Below are positions 8,929 through 17,426 of a stretch of DNA of 64,000 nucleotides, piece after piece (positions within the stretch are counted from its first letter, which is position 1; each line of letters starts with the position of its first letter). Source of the DNA: Aquisalinus luteolus (GTDB taxonomy: Bacteria; Pseudomonadota; Alphaproteobacteria; Caulobacterales; Parvularculaceae); NCBI RefSeq assembly GCF_009712425.2, contig NZ_VCJR02000002.1, forward strand, positions 930,001-994,000, in the 5' to 3' direction. The notes beneath the pieces were generated by a model. The model saw nothing but the letters and a program-made list of their open reading frames with translations. It was not told where the DNA came from and did no database searches. Made by a program: the position numbers and the translations under genes.

Positions 8929-9609
8929 ATGAAACGTCTTTCAATGATAACGCTTGCCTGTGCGGCGAGCGCCAGCCTGCTGAGCGCCGCTACGGCGCAG
9001 GCGCAGCAAGATCCGTGTACCGCCATGGTCGGTGTCGGCGGTGACTGGGTCATGCAGCCTTTCGGCTTTGATGAGGCCGGTGTGTCGACCTTCATATTCG
9101 CCAAATCCTTCGCCGAGAATTATACTCAAAACGGGCTGAAGATCGCTCCGTCCGAGAAGAAAGTCCTGGGGTCGCCGGATGCTGGTGAAACCTATCTCAC
9201 GTTGTTGATGCAGGGGCGGCTCAATCCGGCGAACAAGGTCGACATAAGCTGGGAGTCAGCCTCAATCCAGATCAGCAATATCGTCTCTGCTGCCGATGGC
9301 ACCAAACCGCAGATCGCCTGGATGTCGGACAAGGATGATTACGCCTATTTGATGGACGGCAACAAACAGCTGGCCATGACCGATGCCAACCTGGTTGTCA
9401 CCGTCGTGCAGAGCGGTATTGGCCCGTTCATGGATGCCGTCGCCGAGGGCCGGGGCGAAATCCGGTTCTGCCATGGCGAGAGAAGCGATTACTCGACCTG
9501 CCTGTCCATGCCGGTTGGCGATGATGCGGCAAAGGCGGCCGTCGAGGCGGCTACGCAGACCCTCCGTACACGCAGCACACAATATCGCGAGAGCGGTTCC
9601 TGCCAGTGA
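8929..9609 (+). CDS. Secreted protein of unknown function (tandem paralogue 1)
   Basis: 226 residues from ATG 8929 behind GGGGAGAG. A signal peptide ends at AQAQQ. The mature protein has cysteines near both ends (DPCTAM; FCHGERSDYSTCLSM; GSCQ), consistent with disulfides. It shares a layout with the next gene: an early Cys, W-V/S, F near residue 60, N-G-L-K-(I/L)-x-x-(S/D)-x-x-K, a Y-x-x-L element, then C-(H/K)-x-x-x-S-(D/S)-x-x-x-C and a final GSC. I do not recognise the family. Confidence 0.75.
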   Translation: MKRLSMITLACAASASLLSAATAQAQQDPCTAMVGVGGDWVMQPFGFDEAGVSTFIFAKSFAENYTQNGLKIAPSEKKVLGSPDAGETYLTLLMQGRLNPANKVDISWESASIQISNIVSAADGTKPQIAWMSDKDDYAYLMDGNKQLAMTDANLVVTVVQSGIGPFMDAVAEGRGEIRFCHGERSDYSTCLSMPVGDDAAKAAVEAATQTLRTRSTQYRESGSCQ

Positions 9610-9654
9610 CGTGTGCGGGGCATCTGTAACACTGAGAAAAAAATGGGGGACAAG

Positions 9655-10302
9655 ATGATCAAGATAATTTTGCTAACGGTAGCGGGTATCGCTGCCACAA
9701 TCAGTGCGGGCTTGCCTGCCATGGCGCAGGATAGCTGCATGGCGGGTGACGTGGTCGGTAATGGCTGGAGCCTGCGGGTGCTTTCGGTGAACGATGACGG
9801 CAAGGCCAGCTTCAACCTGTCAACCGGTTTGCCTGACAGCATGGTCAAGGAGAACGGATTGAAGCTGACCGATGCAGAAAAGGCCGACAGCGATTACACG
9901 GGGCTCAGTTTCAATGGCCGCTATGAACCCGGGCAGGGAACAAGCTGGTCAGGCTTCGTCTTTGCCTATGGCGATGTCGAAGGGGCTGATGGTACGCCGG
10001 TTTCTTCCAGTGATCTGATCGCCAAACTCTATGTCGGACGGGAATATCACGGCGAAGGGTCGGTCTATAATATGGGCGCTGGCATGCAGGGCTTCTTCCA
10101 GGGCGACAAATATCCCGCCGGCCTTGCAGAAGGGTTCATCGAGGAGGGTGTCCAGATCGATTTTTTCATGTGCAAGAAGGACAGTAGCGAGTGTCTGAGC
10201 ACGTCCGTGCGGTTGACCACGCCGTCAAATGCGCTGACAGAAGCGGGCGATATCATGAAAGCCCGCTCTGAAAAGAAAGTGGCGACAGGCAGCTGCAGCT
10301 GA
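9655..10302 (+). CDS. Secreted protein of unknown function (tandem paralogue 2)
   Basis: 215 residues from ATG 9655; ATG 9643 is an upstream alternative. A signal peptide ends at PAMAQ. Cysteines occur at DSCMAG, FFMCKKDSSECLS and the terminal GSCS, at positions matching the preceding gene, and NGLKLTDAEK matches NGLKIAPSEK there. The two genes are 45 bases apart, same strand and similar length, so they look like an old duplication. Likely a periplasmic or secreted soluble protein. Function unknown. Confidence 0.75.
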   Translation: MIKIILLTVAGIAATISAGLPAMAQDSCMAGDVVGNGWSLRVLSVNDDGKASFNLSTGLPDSMVKENGLKLTDAEKADSDYTGLSFNGRYEPGQGTSWSGFVFAYGDVEGADGTPVSSSDLIAKLYVGREYHGEGSVYNMGAGMQGFFQGDKYPAGLAEGFIEEGVQIDFFMCKKDSSECLSTSVRLTTPSNALTEAGDIMKARSEKKVATGSCS

Positions 10303-10308
10303 TCGCGC

Positions 10309-10770
10309 TTACCCCTGCGGCGCGGTAGCAAGCTGGGACGCGAGAACCTTCCATTCGCCGTCGCGCCAGATCCATGTGTCGGTATACAGCATGCGCACAT
10401 CGGCGCGCTGGCCACGCCCCGGGCTGACGAAAACGCCGGACAGGATCGCCGTGTCGCCATCGATGGTGATGGTGCGATTTTCCGTATAGTGAGAAACCTC
10501 GTCAGCCTCGCGCCCTTCCATGTTCATCCCGTTGATCAGGTCTTCGCGCGTGTCGCGGCGGCCATTGGGGAAAGTGATGGTGAAGCCTTCGGCAAGGATA
10601 TCGTCCATGCGGGTGCCGTCAGCATCCCCGTAGGAAGCAAGCCAGACTGTCTCGCGCTGGCCGAGCAGGGCGCGGTGGTCTTCCTCGCTCAGACCTGAGG
10701 CGCTGCTGCCCTGATCGTTACAGGCGGCGAGCATGGCGATGAGGCCGAAAATGGCGGCTAGACGAAACAT
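10309..10770 (-). CDS. NTF2-like (DUF4440) lipoprotein
   Basis: 153 residues from ATG 10770, with GGGAGGA upstream. The signal peptide ends in a lipobox (MLAAC, Cys near residue 17). The mature region has the SnoaL/NTF2-like layout: a long first helix (ALLGQRETVWLASYGDADGTRMDDIL), the strand FTITFPNG and a closing TDTWIWRDGEWKVLASQ sheet. These cone-shaped folds bind small ligands or do simple hydrolase or isomerase chemistry. No catalytic residue can be named. It ends six bases from the convergent secreted-protein gene. Confidence 0.8.
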   Translation of the reverse strand: MFRLAAIFGLIAMLAACNDQGSSASGLSEEDHRALLGQRETVWLASYGDADGTRMDDILAEGFTITFPNGRRDTREDLINGMNMEGREADEVSHYTENRTITIDGDTAILSGVFVSPGRGQRADVRMLYTDTWIWRDGEWKVLASQLATAPQG

Positions 10771-10870
10771 GGCGGGTCCTCCCTCGGATTTATGCTGACC
10801 ATGATGTGGCCCGCAGATGGTACGAGGCAAGCGCCAGCATAGTTGCCGGCAGCGGTGCGGGAATAAACGC

Positions 10871-11533
10871 CTAGTTCAGCGCCTCTATGATGCCCTTGAA
10901 GAAGGCAGCGCCATCGGTGCCGCCTAGGACCGGGCTGATCACCCGTTCCGGGTGGGGCATCATGCCGAGCACATTGCCCTTGTCATTGACGATGCCGGCG
11001 ATGTTGCGGGCCGAGCCATTGGGGTTCGCCACATAACGGAAGACGACGCGGCCTTCGCCCTCCAGCCGGTCGAGGGTTTCCTCGTCGGCCTCGTAATTGC
11101 CGTCATGGTGGGCGACGGGGAAGTCGACATAAGACTTGCCCTTCAGCCCGCCGGTGAATTTCGTGTCGTCATTGACGACCTGAAGCGTCTGCATACCACA
11201 GACAAAGTCCAGCCCCGCATTGCGCATCAGCGCGCCCGGCAGAAGCTGCGCCTCGGTCAGCACCTGGAAGCCGTTGCATACGCCCAGCAGCGGCACACCG
11301 GCCTCTGCCTTCCTGATTACATCGGCCATGATCGGCGAGCGGGCCGCCATGGCGCCGGAGCGCAGATAGTCGCCATAGGAAAAGCCGCCGGGCAGCACGA
11401 TGAAATCGACATCGGGCACTTCCGCTTCGCCATGCCAGACCATATGCGGCGCGGTGCCCGTTGCCTGTTCCAGCGCGGTGGCGGCGTCGCGGTCGCAATT
11501 TGAGGCGGGAAATACGATGACGGCGGTCTTCAT
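10871..11533 (-). CDS. purQ: FGAM synthase glutaminase subunit PurQ
   Basis: 220 residues, a normal PurQ length. It is a class I glutamine amidotransferase that releases ammonia from glutamine for PurL, in complex with Pur[10 protein letters not shown] opens the protein. The nucleophile Cys lies in GVCNGFQ (about residues 85-91), and the His-Glu pair in MMPHPERV near the C-terminus. It lies on the same strand as purL, purS and purC but is separated from purL by about 5.7 kb of other genes. Confidence 0.96.
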   Translation of the reverse strand: MKTAVIVFPASNCDRDAATALEQATGTAPHMVWHGEAEVPDVDFIVLPGGFSYGDYLRSGAMAARSPIMADVIRKAEAGVPLLGVCNGFQVLTEAQLLPGALMRNAGLDFVCGMQTLQVVNDDTKFTGGLKGKSYVDFPVAHHDGNYEADEETLDRLEGEGRVVFRYVANPNGSARNIAGIVNDKGNVLGMMPHPERVISPVLGGTDGAAFFKGIIEALN

Positions 11534-11562
11534 GGGGCAGGTCTTTCAGGCGGCGAATGAGA

Positions 11563-12549
11563 TTATCGCCACGACACGCCGGTCATGGCTTCCGACATGG
11601 CCCATAGCCGACGCCCGGCCTCCTCGTCCAGTGCCTGTGGCTTTATTTCCGCGCGATCGACCCGCCCGCCCAGCTTCTGGAACCCGGTCGGCCCGTAATA
11701 GCCCTGTTCCGGCCCGAGTGGCTCTGCCTCCTTCGCTGCAGCGGCGAGCACAGTCGGGATCGCCCCGCGCGAGGCAGTCTGCGCGAACAGGGTCAGGAAC
11801 GGCATCATCGCAAGGCGCATCATCTGTGATGGCCCTGTGACGGCGATATTGGTGTCGGAAACACCCGGGTGACAGGCATGGGAGGTTGCCTTGCTGCCAT
11901 TGATCGTCAGCCGGCGCTGCAGCTCGATCGCGAACATCAGATTGGCGAGCTTTGACTGGGCATAGGCACGCATGGGGGAGTACTGGTTTTCGGCGTTCGG
12001 ATCTTCGAAATCTATCTGCCGCGCCCGTTCGGCGGCGATGGAAGATATGGTGACGAACCGCCCGCCGCTCGCCTCGACCAGGTCGCTGAGATGCGCCGAG
12101 AGGGCGAAGTGACCCAAATGATTGGTGCCGAAATGCATTTCGAACCCGTCCTTCGTCAGGGTCCGTTCGGGCACCATCATGATACCGGCATTGTTGATCA
12201 ACGCGTCGATGCGGTCATGCTCGCTGCGCACTTTCTGTGCAGCCGCGGCAACGCTCGCCAGGTCGGCGAGGTCGCATTCGATGGCGGAGTAGTCGCAATT
12301 GGCAGGAGAGGTGCGTCTCAGGTCCTCGATGGCCTCATTGGCGCGGGGCAGGGAGCGGCAAAGCAGGACCACCGTGGCACAGCGCCGGCCCAGCATGCGG
12401 GCCGCCTCCAGGCCGATACCACTATTGCCGCCGGTAATGACGAAGACCTTGCCGTTCTGGTCTGGCAGGGAGCCGGGAGTCCAGCCATGCTTGGCCCAAT
12501 TGTCGCCATTGGGTCCCTTGCCGGTAAATTGCCTGCGTGGTGGTGCCAT
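11563..12549 (-). CDS. SDR oxidoreductase, retinol-dehydrogenase-like
   Basis: 328 residues from ATG 12549, with GAGGGAG upstream. The frame is open further 5' but without a better start. The cofactor loop is TGGNSGIG (about residues 37-44), LINNAGIM is near 113, TISSIAAE and the YAQSKLAN catalytic tyrosine/lysine follow. The extended length and the HACHPGVSDTN motif resemble the retinol/protochlorophyllide-type SDRs. Substrate unknown. It sits 29 bases upstream of purQ on the same strand, so the two may be co-transcribed although no shared pathway is apparent. Confidence 0.9.
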   Translation of the reverse strand: MAPPRRQFTGKGPNGDNWAKHGWTPGSLPDQNGKVFVITGGNSGIGLEAARMLGRRCATVVLLCRSLPRANEAIEDLRRTSPANCDYSAIECDLADLASVAAAAQKVRSEHDRIDALINNAGIMMVPERTLTKDGFEMHFGTNHLGHFALSAHLSDLVEASGGRFVTISSIAAERARQIDFEDPNAENQYSPMRAYAQSKLANLMFAIELQRRLTINGSKATSHACHPGVSDTNIAVTGPSQMMRLAMMPFLTLFAQTASRGAIPTVLAAAAKEAEPLGPEQGYYGPTGFQKLGGRVDRAEIKPQALDEEAGRRLWAMSEAMTGVSWR

Positions 12550-12738
12550 GTCTCCCTCGTCGATCCCGCTCGTGTTACCCACATGGTTATTGCAACCGGC
12601 GATTTCCAGAGTTGCCGGATATCGTGCGGAATCACTTGCGTGGAGAGTGTCAGATTTTCGCATCCCTGTTTTTAATCCATCGCAAGATTTCCGGAAATCC
12701 TGCATAATGGTGCAAGGGCTTTCATCAGGATAAATATC

Positions 12739-13590
12739 ATGTTCGGCAGGCTTTTCGGACGTAAGGGTGGCAAGAATTCATCGGGCGATGGCCTCGACGG
12801 GCAGGCAGCGATAGATGCGGTCAGGCCCGCCCTTGAAAAGGTCTACACGCCGCTGAAGCGCACCGCCTTTGTGCCTGTTGTCGAGACTGGCGGGGACCCG
12901 GCCCGCATCAGCAAGTTCAATGGCGGCAGTGCGCTGTTGCTCGCGGGTGAGGACTGGCCCTGTTGTCCTGACTGCTCGACACCGTTCAGCCTGTTCGTTC
13001 AGCTGGAGCTGGACCGGGTGCCGGAGCCTTTGCAGGGCACGTTCGGGCCGGGTGTTCTCCAGCTCTTCTATTGCGGCAATTACGACTGCCCGAATACCGA
13101 TGACTGGGAACCGTTCGACTTCAGGAAGAAAACGCTGCGTATCCTGCCGCCGGAGGCTTCAGTGGTGATGAACGATAATCCGCATACGGCGGAGACGAAA
13201 TATCTCATCGGGTGGGAGGAGCGCGACGACTATCCAGCGGGTGAAGAAAACGATGCGCCGGATATCCGGATCAGTGGCCGGTGGGATCAGCCGGGCACGC
13301 TCAGCATCCCGTCCATCGGCTATGAGGCGCCGCTGCTGTCCTCCGCCATCAAATACAATGTCGATACGACCTTCCTGCCGGTCGATGGCGAGAAAATGGG
13401 CGGCTGGCCCTATTGGGTGCAGGGGGCGGAATACCCCCATTGCCCGGCATGCGGGCAGACGATGCAGATGGTCTTCCAGATCGATTCAGAAAAGCTGATC
13501 GACTACATGTTCGGCGATGTCGGCGTCGGGCACATCATGCAATGCCCTGACCACAAGGACAGCCTCGGCTTCGGCTGGGCCTGTCACTAG
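12739..13590 (+). CDS. DUF1963 (YwqG-like) domain protein
   Basis: 283 residues. The middle shows the DUF1963 pattern: GGSALLLAGEDWPCCPDCSTPFSLFVQLELD, then LQLFYCGNYDC and a late MGGWPYWVQGAEYPHCPACGQTMQMVFQID. Two CxxC pairs (CCPDC, CPAC) suggest a zinc site. The N-terminus is a short basic segment without a signal peptide, so the protein is cytoplasmic. The family has no well-established function. It is divergent from the SDR gene and ends four bases from convergent purS. Confidence 0.85.
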   Translation: MFGRLFGRKGGKNSSGDGLDGQAAIDAVRPALEKVYTPLKRTAFVPVVETGGDPARISKFNGGSALLLAGEDWPCCPDCSTPFSLFVQLELDRVPEPLQGTFGPGVLQLFYCGNYDCPNTDDWEPFDFRKKTLRILPPEASVVMNDNPHTAETKYLIGWEERDDYPAGEENDAPDIRISGRWDQPGTLSIPSIGYEAPLLSSAIKYNVDTTFLPVDGEKMGGWPYWVQGAEYPHCPACGQTMQMVFQIDSEKLIDYMFGDVGVGHIMQCPDHKDSLGFGWACH

Positions 13591-13593
13591 AAT

Positions 13594-13836
13594 TCAAGCG
13601 CTCAGTTCGATTGTGTAGTTTTCCATGACCGGGTTGGCGAGCAGCTTCTTGCACATAGCCTCGACCTGTTCGCGGGCTTTCGCCTCGTCGGTCTCGTTGA
13701 CCTGCAGCTCGATCACCTTGCCCTGGCGAACCTCGCCGACTTCGTCGAAGCCGAGACCGTGCAGCGCGCCTTCAATGGCCTTGCCCTGTGGGTCGAGAAC
13801 GCCGTTCTTGAGGGTGATGTGGACTTTCGCTTTCAT
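13594..13836 (-). CDS. purS: FGAM synthase subunit PurS
   Basis: 80 residues, the usual size. PurS dimers bridge PurQ and small-type PurL and help channel ammonia. It shows the family's beta-alpha-beta layout: KAKVHITLKNGVLDPQGKAIEGAL, then the GFDEVGEVRQGKVIELQV strand and the final helix AKAREQVEAMCKKLLANPVMENY. It is minus strand like the other pur genes here, 2.1 kb downstream of purC and 1 kb upstream of the SDR/purQ pair. Confidence 0.96.
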   Translation of the reverse strand: MKAKVHITLKNGVLDPQGKAIEGALHGLGFDEVGEVRQGKVIELQVNETDEAKAREQVEAMCKKLLANPVMENYTIELSA

Positions 13837-14022
13837 GGCCGGGCCTTGATTGTTTGAGTGAGTGTCTTGAGTGAACAGTGGCTTTCGGGCGTCTTAGCGG
13901 ATGTTTCCCGGCATGCCTAGGGGCAAGCGCCGCATGTTGCCATTCCCGCCTGCTGCCTGCGATTGTGACGACCGGCGGGCAATGTTAGGCATGACAGACG
14001 GCCACAAAGCGGAGGATTTCCT

Positions 14023-14937
14023 GTGTCGATGACCCCAAGCCTTTACCGTCGTCTGATCCCGGCCTTTAGCGCCAGCCTGTTTGCCGCCATCGTCCTCGTG
14101 GCCTGCGGCAGCGAACCGCCGGAAGACGCGCCAACGATGGCGCCGGTCGATGAAGCCACGTGTGACGCGGGCATGATCGGGCGTTTCGACAGTGGCGCGG
14201 ACCTGTTCATCGCCCAGTTCGATGCAAGGCCCGATGTCGACGACCTGCACGCCATCGCCGCCGTTGCCACCGTGCTGGCGGACGACGCGTTTGCCTGTGT
14301 CGACCATCTGGCCGTCGCCGGGGCCTATGGCCGGCAGGGCGGGCTGTATATTCCCGCGCCCGAGCTCTTCGATCTCGCCTTTGGCGATCACTGGATCGAA
14401 GCCCATGACCGCCATCAGGACGCCGCGGCAGAGCTGGCGGCCCTGATTGTGGACCGCCTGCAGGCGGGCGGGGATATCTGGATCGCCGAGGCCGGCCAGT
14501 CCGACCTGACGGCGGCAACGATCCGTGCGGCGCGGGAGATCGCCCCGGAGCTGGACTTTGCGGCCCGCGTCCATCTCGTTCAGCATTCCAGCTGGAACGA
14601 GAGCCAGACCGACGTTGATGCGCTCGGTTATGTCAGGGAGCATACGGACTATATCCGCATCCCCGATGGCAATGCAGGCGGCAATGGCAGCCCCGGTTTT
14701 CGTACGGAGGGCGGTGCGCTGTGGCCGATGATGCTGGCCGACGAAGACGTTGGCGCGATCTGGGCCGAGGCAAAACGCCTTGCCGATGCCAACAACGAAA
14801 AGGCAGGCTATGATAATCCCGCGATCGGGGCAGGCGGGTTCGACTTTTCCGACGTGTCGGAAACGGCCTATATTTTCGGCTTCGAGGACATGGCCGATGT
14901 CGAGGCATTCGCACAGCGGTTCATAGCAGCAGAGTAA
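14023..14937 (+). CDS. Lipoprotein, possibly nucleoside-hydrolase-like
   Basis: 304 residues from GTG 14023, chosen because GGAGG is seven bases upstream; ATG 14029 also fits. The signal peptide ends in a lipobox (VLVACG, Cys near 29). The mature part begins FIAQFDARPDVDDLHAIAAVATVL, which recalls the D-x-D-x-x-x-D-D calcium-binding motif of inosine-uridine nucleoside hydrolases but is not identical. DIWIAEAGQSDLTAAT and QHSSWNES follow. I could not confirm the rest of that fold, so treat the activity as a guess. It runs 16 bases ahead of the ABA4-like gene. Confidence 0.65.
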   Translation: MSMTPSLYRRLIPAFSASLFAAIVLVACGSEPPEDAPTMAPVDEATCDAGMIGRFDSGADLFIAQFDARPDVDDLHAIAAVATVLADDAFACVDHLAVAGAYGRQGGLYIPAPELFDLAFGDHWIEAHDRHQDAAAELAALIVDRLQAGGDIWIAEAGQSDLTAATIRAAREIAPELDFAARVHLVQHSSWNESQTDVDALGYVREHTDYIRIPDGNAGGNGSPGFRTEGGALWPMMLADEDVGAIWAEAKRLADANNEKAGYDNPAIGAGGFDFSDVSETAYIFGFEDMADVEAFAQRFIAAE

Positions 14938-14953
14938 GGGGCGGGGACAAGTC

Positions 14954-15430
14954 ATGACGATGGAGCAATACGAGCTGGCCTTCCGGCTGATCAATCTGGG
15001 CGTGATGCCCGGTTGGCTGTTACTGGCGCTTGCGCCCAGATGGTCCGGCACGCGGATCGTCGTGCACGGATCGATCCTGATCCTCATCTTCTGTGCGCTC
15101 TATGTCACCTGGCTCGGCTGGGCGCTGGTCGGTGGCGAGAACAACCCGGAAGGCTCGATGGGGTCGCTCTCCGGTGTCATGGCGTTGTTCGCGCACCCGA
15201 TGGGCATCCTCGTTGGCTGGACCCATTATCTTGCCTTCGATCTGTTCGTCGGTGCGTGGATCGGGCGCGATGCCATCCGCCGCGATGTCAGCCACTGGCT
15301 GGTCGTCCCCAGCCTGTTCCTTACCCTGATGTTCGGCCCTGTGGGTCTCGCGCTCTACCTGATCCTGCGCGCCGTCACCGGCAAGGGCGGGCTGGCGCTG
15401 GAGGAGGGAGCTGCCTCAGGCAAACCCTGA
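14954..15430 (+). CDS. ABA4-like (DUF4281) integral membrane protein
   Basis: 158 residues with four hydrophobic spans (about 10-30, 38-58, 72-95, 115-140). Motifs match the ABA4-like family: NLGVMPGWLLLALAP near the N-terminus, then GWTHYLAFDLFVGAWIGRDA and FGPVGLALYL. Plant ABA4 is needed for neoxanthin synthesis; bacterial members are uncharacterised. The last 15 bases overlap the end of the convergent DUF4126 gene. Confidence 0.85.
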   Translation: MTMEQYELAFRLINLGVMPGWLLLALAPRWSGTRIVVHGSILILIFCALYVTWLGWALVGGENNPEGSMGSLSGVMALFAHPMGILVGWTHYLAFDLFVGAWIGRDAIRRDVSHWLVVPSLFLTLMFGPVGLALYLILRAVTGKGGLALEEGAASGKP

Positions 15431-15898
15431 CGCAATCCATATCGTGGCGCAGGCGACCGTGATAGCGAGCGCGTCTTCCAGCAGGGCTGCGGGCAAATCC
15501 TTGCCAAAAAGGCTGGCGCAGGTGGCGCGGCCCCCGTGACACAGATAGGTTCCGGCAAACGCGCCGAATGCCCCGGCGATCAGGCCAACGAAGATCAGCG
15601 ACAGCGCGATGCCTAGAGCGGCTCCGGTGAGTGCGCCCGACACGATCCGCGCGATCAGCGCGCCCTTTTGCAGACGGCTGGGCGCGGAGGGCAGCTTGTC
15701 CCCGACCAGCTCGAACAGGGCAAGGCCGGTCAACGGCACCACCGCCCACCAGGTGCCTAGAAAGCCGAGCGCGGTTCCTTCAAGCGGCAGCCAGCCAATC
15801 ACGGCGGCCCAGCTGACAAGAACAGGCGGGGTGAAGGTGCGCGCGCCAGCGGCGATGCCGAGAAGCGCGGCGCATGAAATCAGTACAATCAGTGTCAT
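15416..15898 (-). CDS. DUF4126-family membrane protein
   Basis: 160 residues, strongly hydrophobic with about four to five spans. It opens LISCAALLGIAAGARTFTPP and carries ELVGDKLPSAPSRLQKGALIARIVSGALTGAALG, the recognisable core of DUF4126, and a late GTYLCHGGRATCASLFGKD. Function unknown. It follows purC on the same strand by 69 bases and overlaps the ABA4-like gene tail to tail. Confidence 0.85.
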   Translation of the reverse strand: MTLIVLISCAALLGIAAGARTFTPPVLVSWAAVIGWLPLEGTALGFLGTWWAVVPLTGLALFELVGDKLPSAPSRLQKGALIARIVSGALTGAALGIALSLIFVGLIAGAFGAFAGTYLCHGGRATCASLFGKDLPAALLEDALAITVACATIWIASGFA

Positions 15899-15967
15899 GC
15901 AGGTCTAATGGGCCTTGGGCACAATAGTTCCTGCTGAGAGGGTGGGGATGGATTATCCGCTTAAGGA

Positions 15968-16750
15968 TCAATCCTCGTCGTTGTTCGACACCAGCACGGG
16001 GCCTGTCGTGTCCGACGTTTCCTCATTGTCGCGGATGATGCCGAGGCGGCGGGCAACCTCGCGATAGGCGTCGGTCAGGCCGCCGAGATCCTTGCGGAAG
16101 CGGTCCTTGTCCATGCTCTCGCCGGTCGAGGCGTCCCACAGGCGGCAGCTGTCCGGCGAGATTTCGTCGGCGAGCACGATACGCACCATATCGCCTTCAT
16201 ACTGGCGGCCGAACTCGACCTTGAAGTCGACAAGGCGGATGCCGACGCCAGCGAACATGCCGCACAGGAAGTCGTTGATGCGCAGGGAATAGGCCATGAT
16301 GTCGTCCATCTCCTGCGGGCTGGCCCAGTTGAAGGCGGTGATCATGTCCTCGGAGACTGGCGGGTCGCCCAGCTCGTCGCTCTTCAGGCAGAACTCGACG
16401 ATCGAGCGGGGCAGCTGCTCGCCATCCTTCAGGCCATAGCGCTTGGCCAGCGACCCGGCGGCGACATTGCGCACGATCACTTCCAGCGGCACGATCTCGA
16501 CTTGGCGGATCAACTGCTCGCGCATGTTGAGGCGGCGGATGAAATGGGTCGGGATGCCGATCTGCTCCAGCCCGAGCATGACGAATTCGGAGATGCGGTT
16601 GTTGAGCACGCCCTTGCCGTCGATGATGGCATGTTTGGCACCGTTGCCGGCGGTGGCGTCATCCTTGAAATACTGGATCATCGTGCCCGGCTCGGGGCCT
16701 TCATACAGGATCTTGGCCTTGCCTTCGTAAATCTGCTTGCGACGCGCCAT
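15968..16750 (-). CDS. purC: SAICAR synthetase PurC
   Basis: 260 residues. It joins aspartate to CAIR using ATP (purine synthesis step 8, counting from PRPP amidation). Family signatures are present: [11 protein letters not shown] at the N-terminus, [28 protein letters not shown], then LVDFKVEFG and the [13 protein letters not shown] motif. It is first in the scattered minus-strand series purC, purS, purQ, purL. It is divergent from the DUF1476 gene with about 255 bases between, which likely hold both promoters. Confidence 0.96.
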   Translation of the reverse strand: MARRKQIYEGKAKILYEGPEPGTMIQYFKDDATAGNGAKHAIIDGKGVLNNRISEFVMLGLEQIGIPTHFIRRLNMREQLIRQVEIVPLEVIVRNVAAGSLAKRYGLKDGEQLPRSIVEFCLKSDELGDPPVSEDMITAFNWASPQEMDDIMAYSLRINDFLCGMFAGVGIRLVDFKVEFGRQYEGDMVRIVLADEISPDSCRLWDASTGESMDKDRFRKDLGGLTDAYREVARRLGIIRDNEETSDTTGPVLVSNNDED

Positions 16751-17007
16751 CTCGGTGCTCCTTCAGGGCCAGCCGGCGGCGGTCTATCGCGCTCTTGATG
16801 GCTGGCGGATCGTCAAAAAACCAACGTCTGCACCGGTGGAATCAGTCCCGTGGGGGCAGAGACCTGCGTTAGCACGGGGGCGCGGGCAGCGCAAAGGGTT
16901 CGTTTCCCCCGCAAGCTTCTGCCAAAACCCGGCACAAAGGGGTTTGAAACCGGGGCCAAGACAGCATAGATCAAGGGCAACAACTATGTCCAGAAGAGGT
17001 GAGGCCC

Positions 17008-17331
17008 ATGAGCACGTTCGATGATCGCGAAGACCGTTTCGAGCAGGAGTACAAGCACAACGCAGAAGTGCAGTTCAAGGTCGAGGCGCGGCGCAACAAG
17101 CTGCTCGGCCTGTGGGCGGCGGAAAAGCTGGGCATGGCCCCGGCGGATGCGGCTGAATACGCCAAGGAGGTTGTGATGGCCGATCTCGACGAGCCGGGCG
17201 AGGAAGACGTGTTCCGCAAGGTCCGCGCCGATCTCGACAATGCCTCCACGAAAGTATCCGACGCGGAAATCCGCGAGCAGATGGCGAGCCTGATGCACAT
17301 CGCCAAGGAACAGATCCGCAAGGGGGAGTAG
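17008..17331 (+). CDS. DUF1476: F1Fo-ATPase zeta-type inhibitor
   Basis: 107 residues from ATG 17008 behind GAGG. It opens STFDDREDRFEQEYKHNAEVQFKVEARRNKLLGLWAAEKLG, the hallmark of this alphaproteobacterial family, and is all-helical. Characterised members (zeta subunit) block ATP hydrolysis by the F1 motor through an N-terminal inhibitory segment. Regulation is not visible here. It ends at a strong hairpin shared with the convergent M56 gene. Confidence 0.9.
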   Translation: MSTFDDREDRFEQEYKHNAEVQFKVEARRNKLLGLWAAEKLGMAPADAAEYAKEVVMADLDEPGEEDVFRKVRADLDNASTKVSDAEIREQMASLMHIAKEQIRKGE

Positions 17332-17377
17332 GTGGCACGCCTGTTCCCCGGGCTAATCCCGGAGAGTTAAATCGATC

Positions 17378-17414
17378 ACAGCCTCCGCAGGGGCATGCGG
17401 AGGCTGTTTCTTTT
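17378..17414 (+). terminator. Rho-independent terminator
   Basis: A 12-base stem (ACAGCCTCCGCA 17378-17389 against 17396-17407) is followed by TTTCTTTT. It ends the DUF1476 transcript and may also slow the M56 transcript from the other side. Confidence 0.85.
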
Positions 17415-17426
17415 CGTCGACGGATT

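Noticed and set aside
13894-15087. 397-codon minus-strand frame
   Set aside because: Overlaps the signal-peptide lipoprotein at 14023 and has His/Arg/Gly-rich shadow composition.
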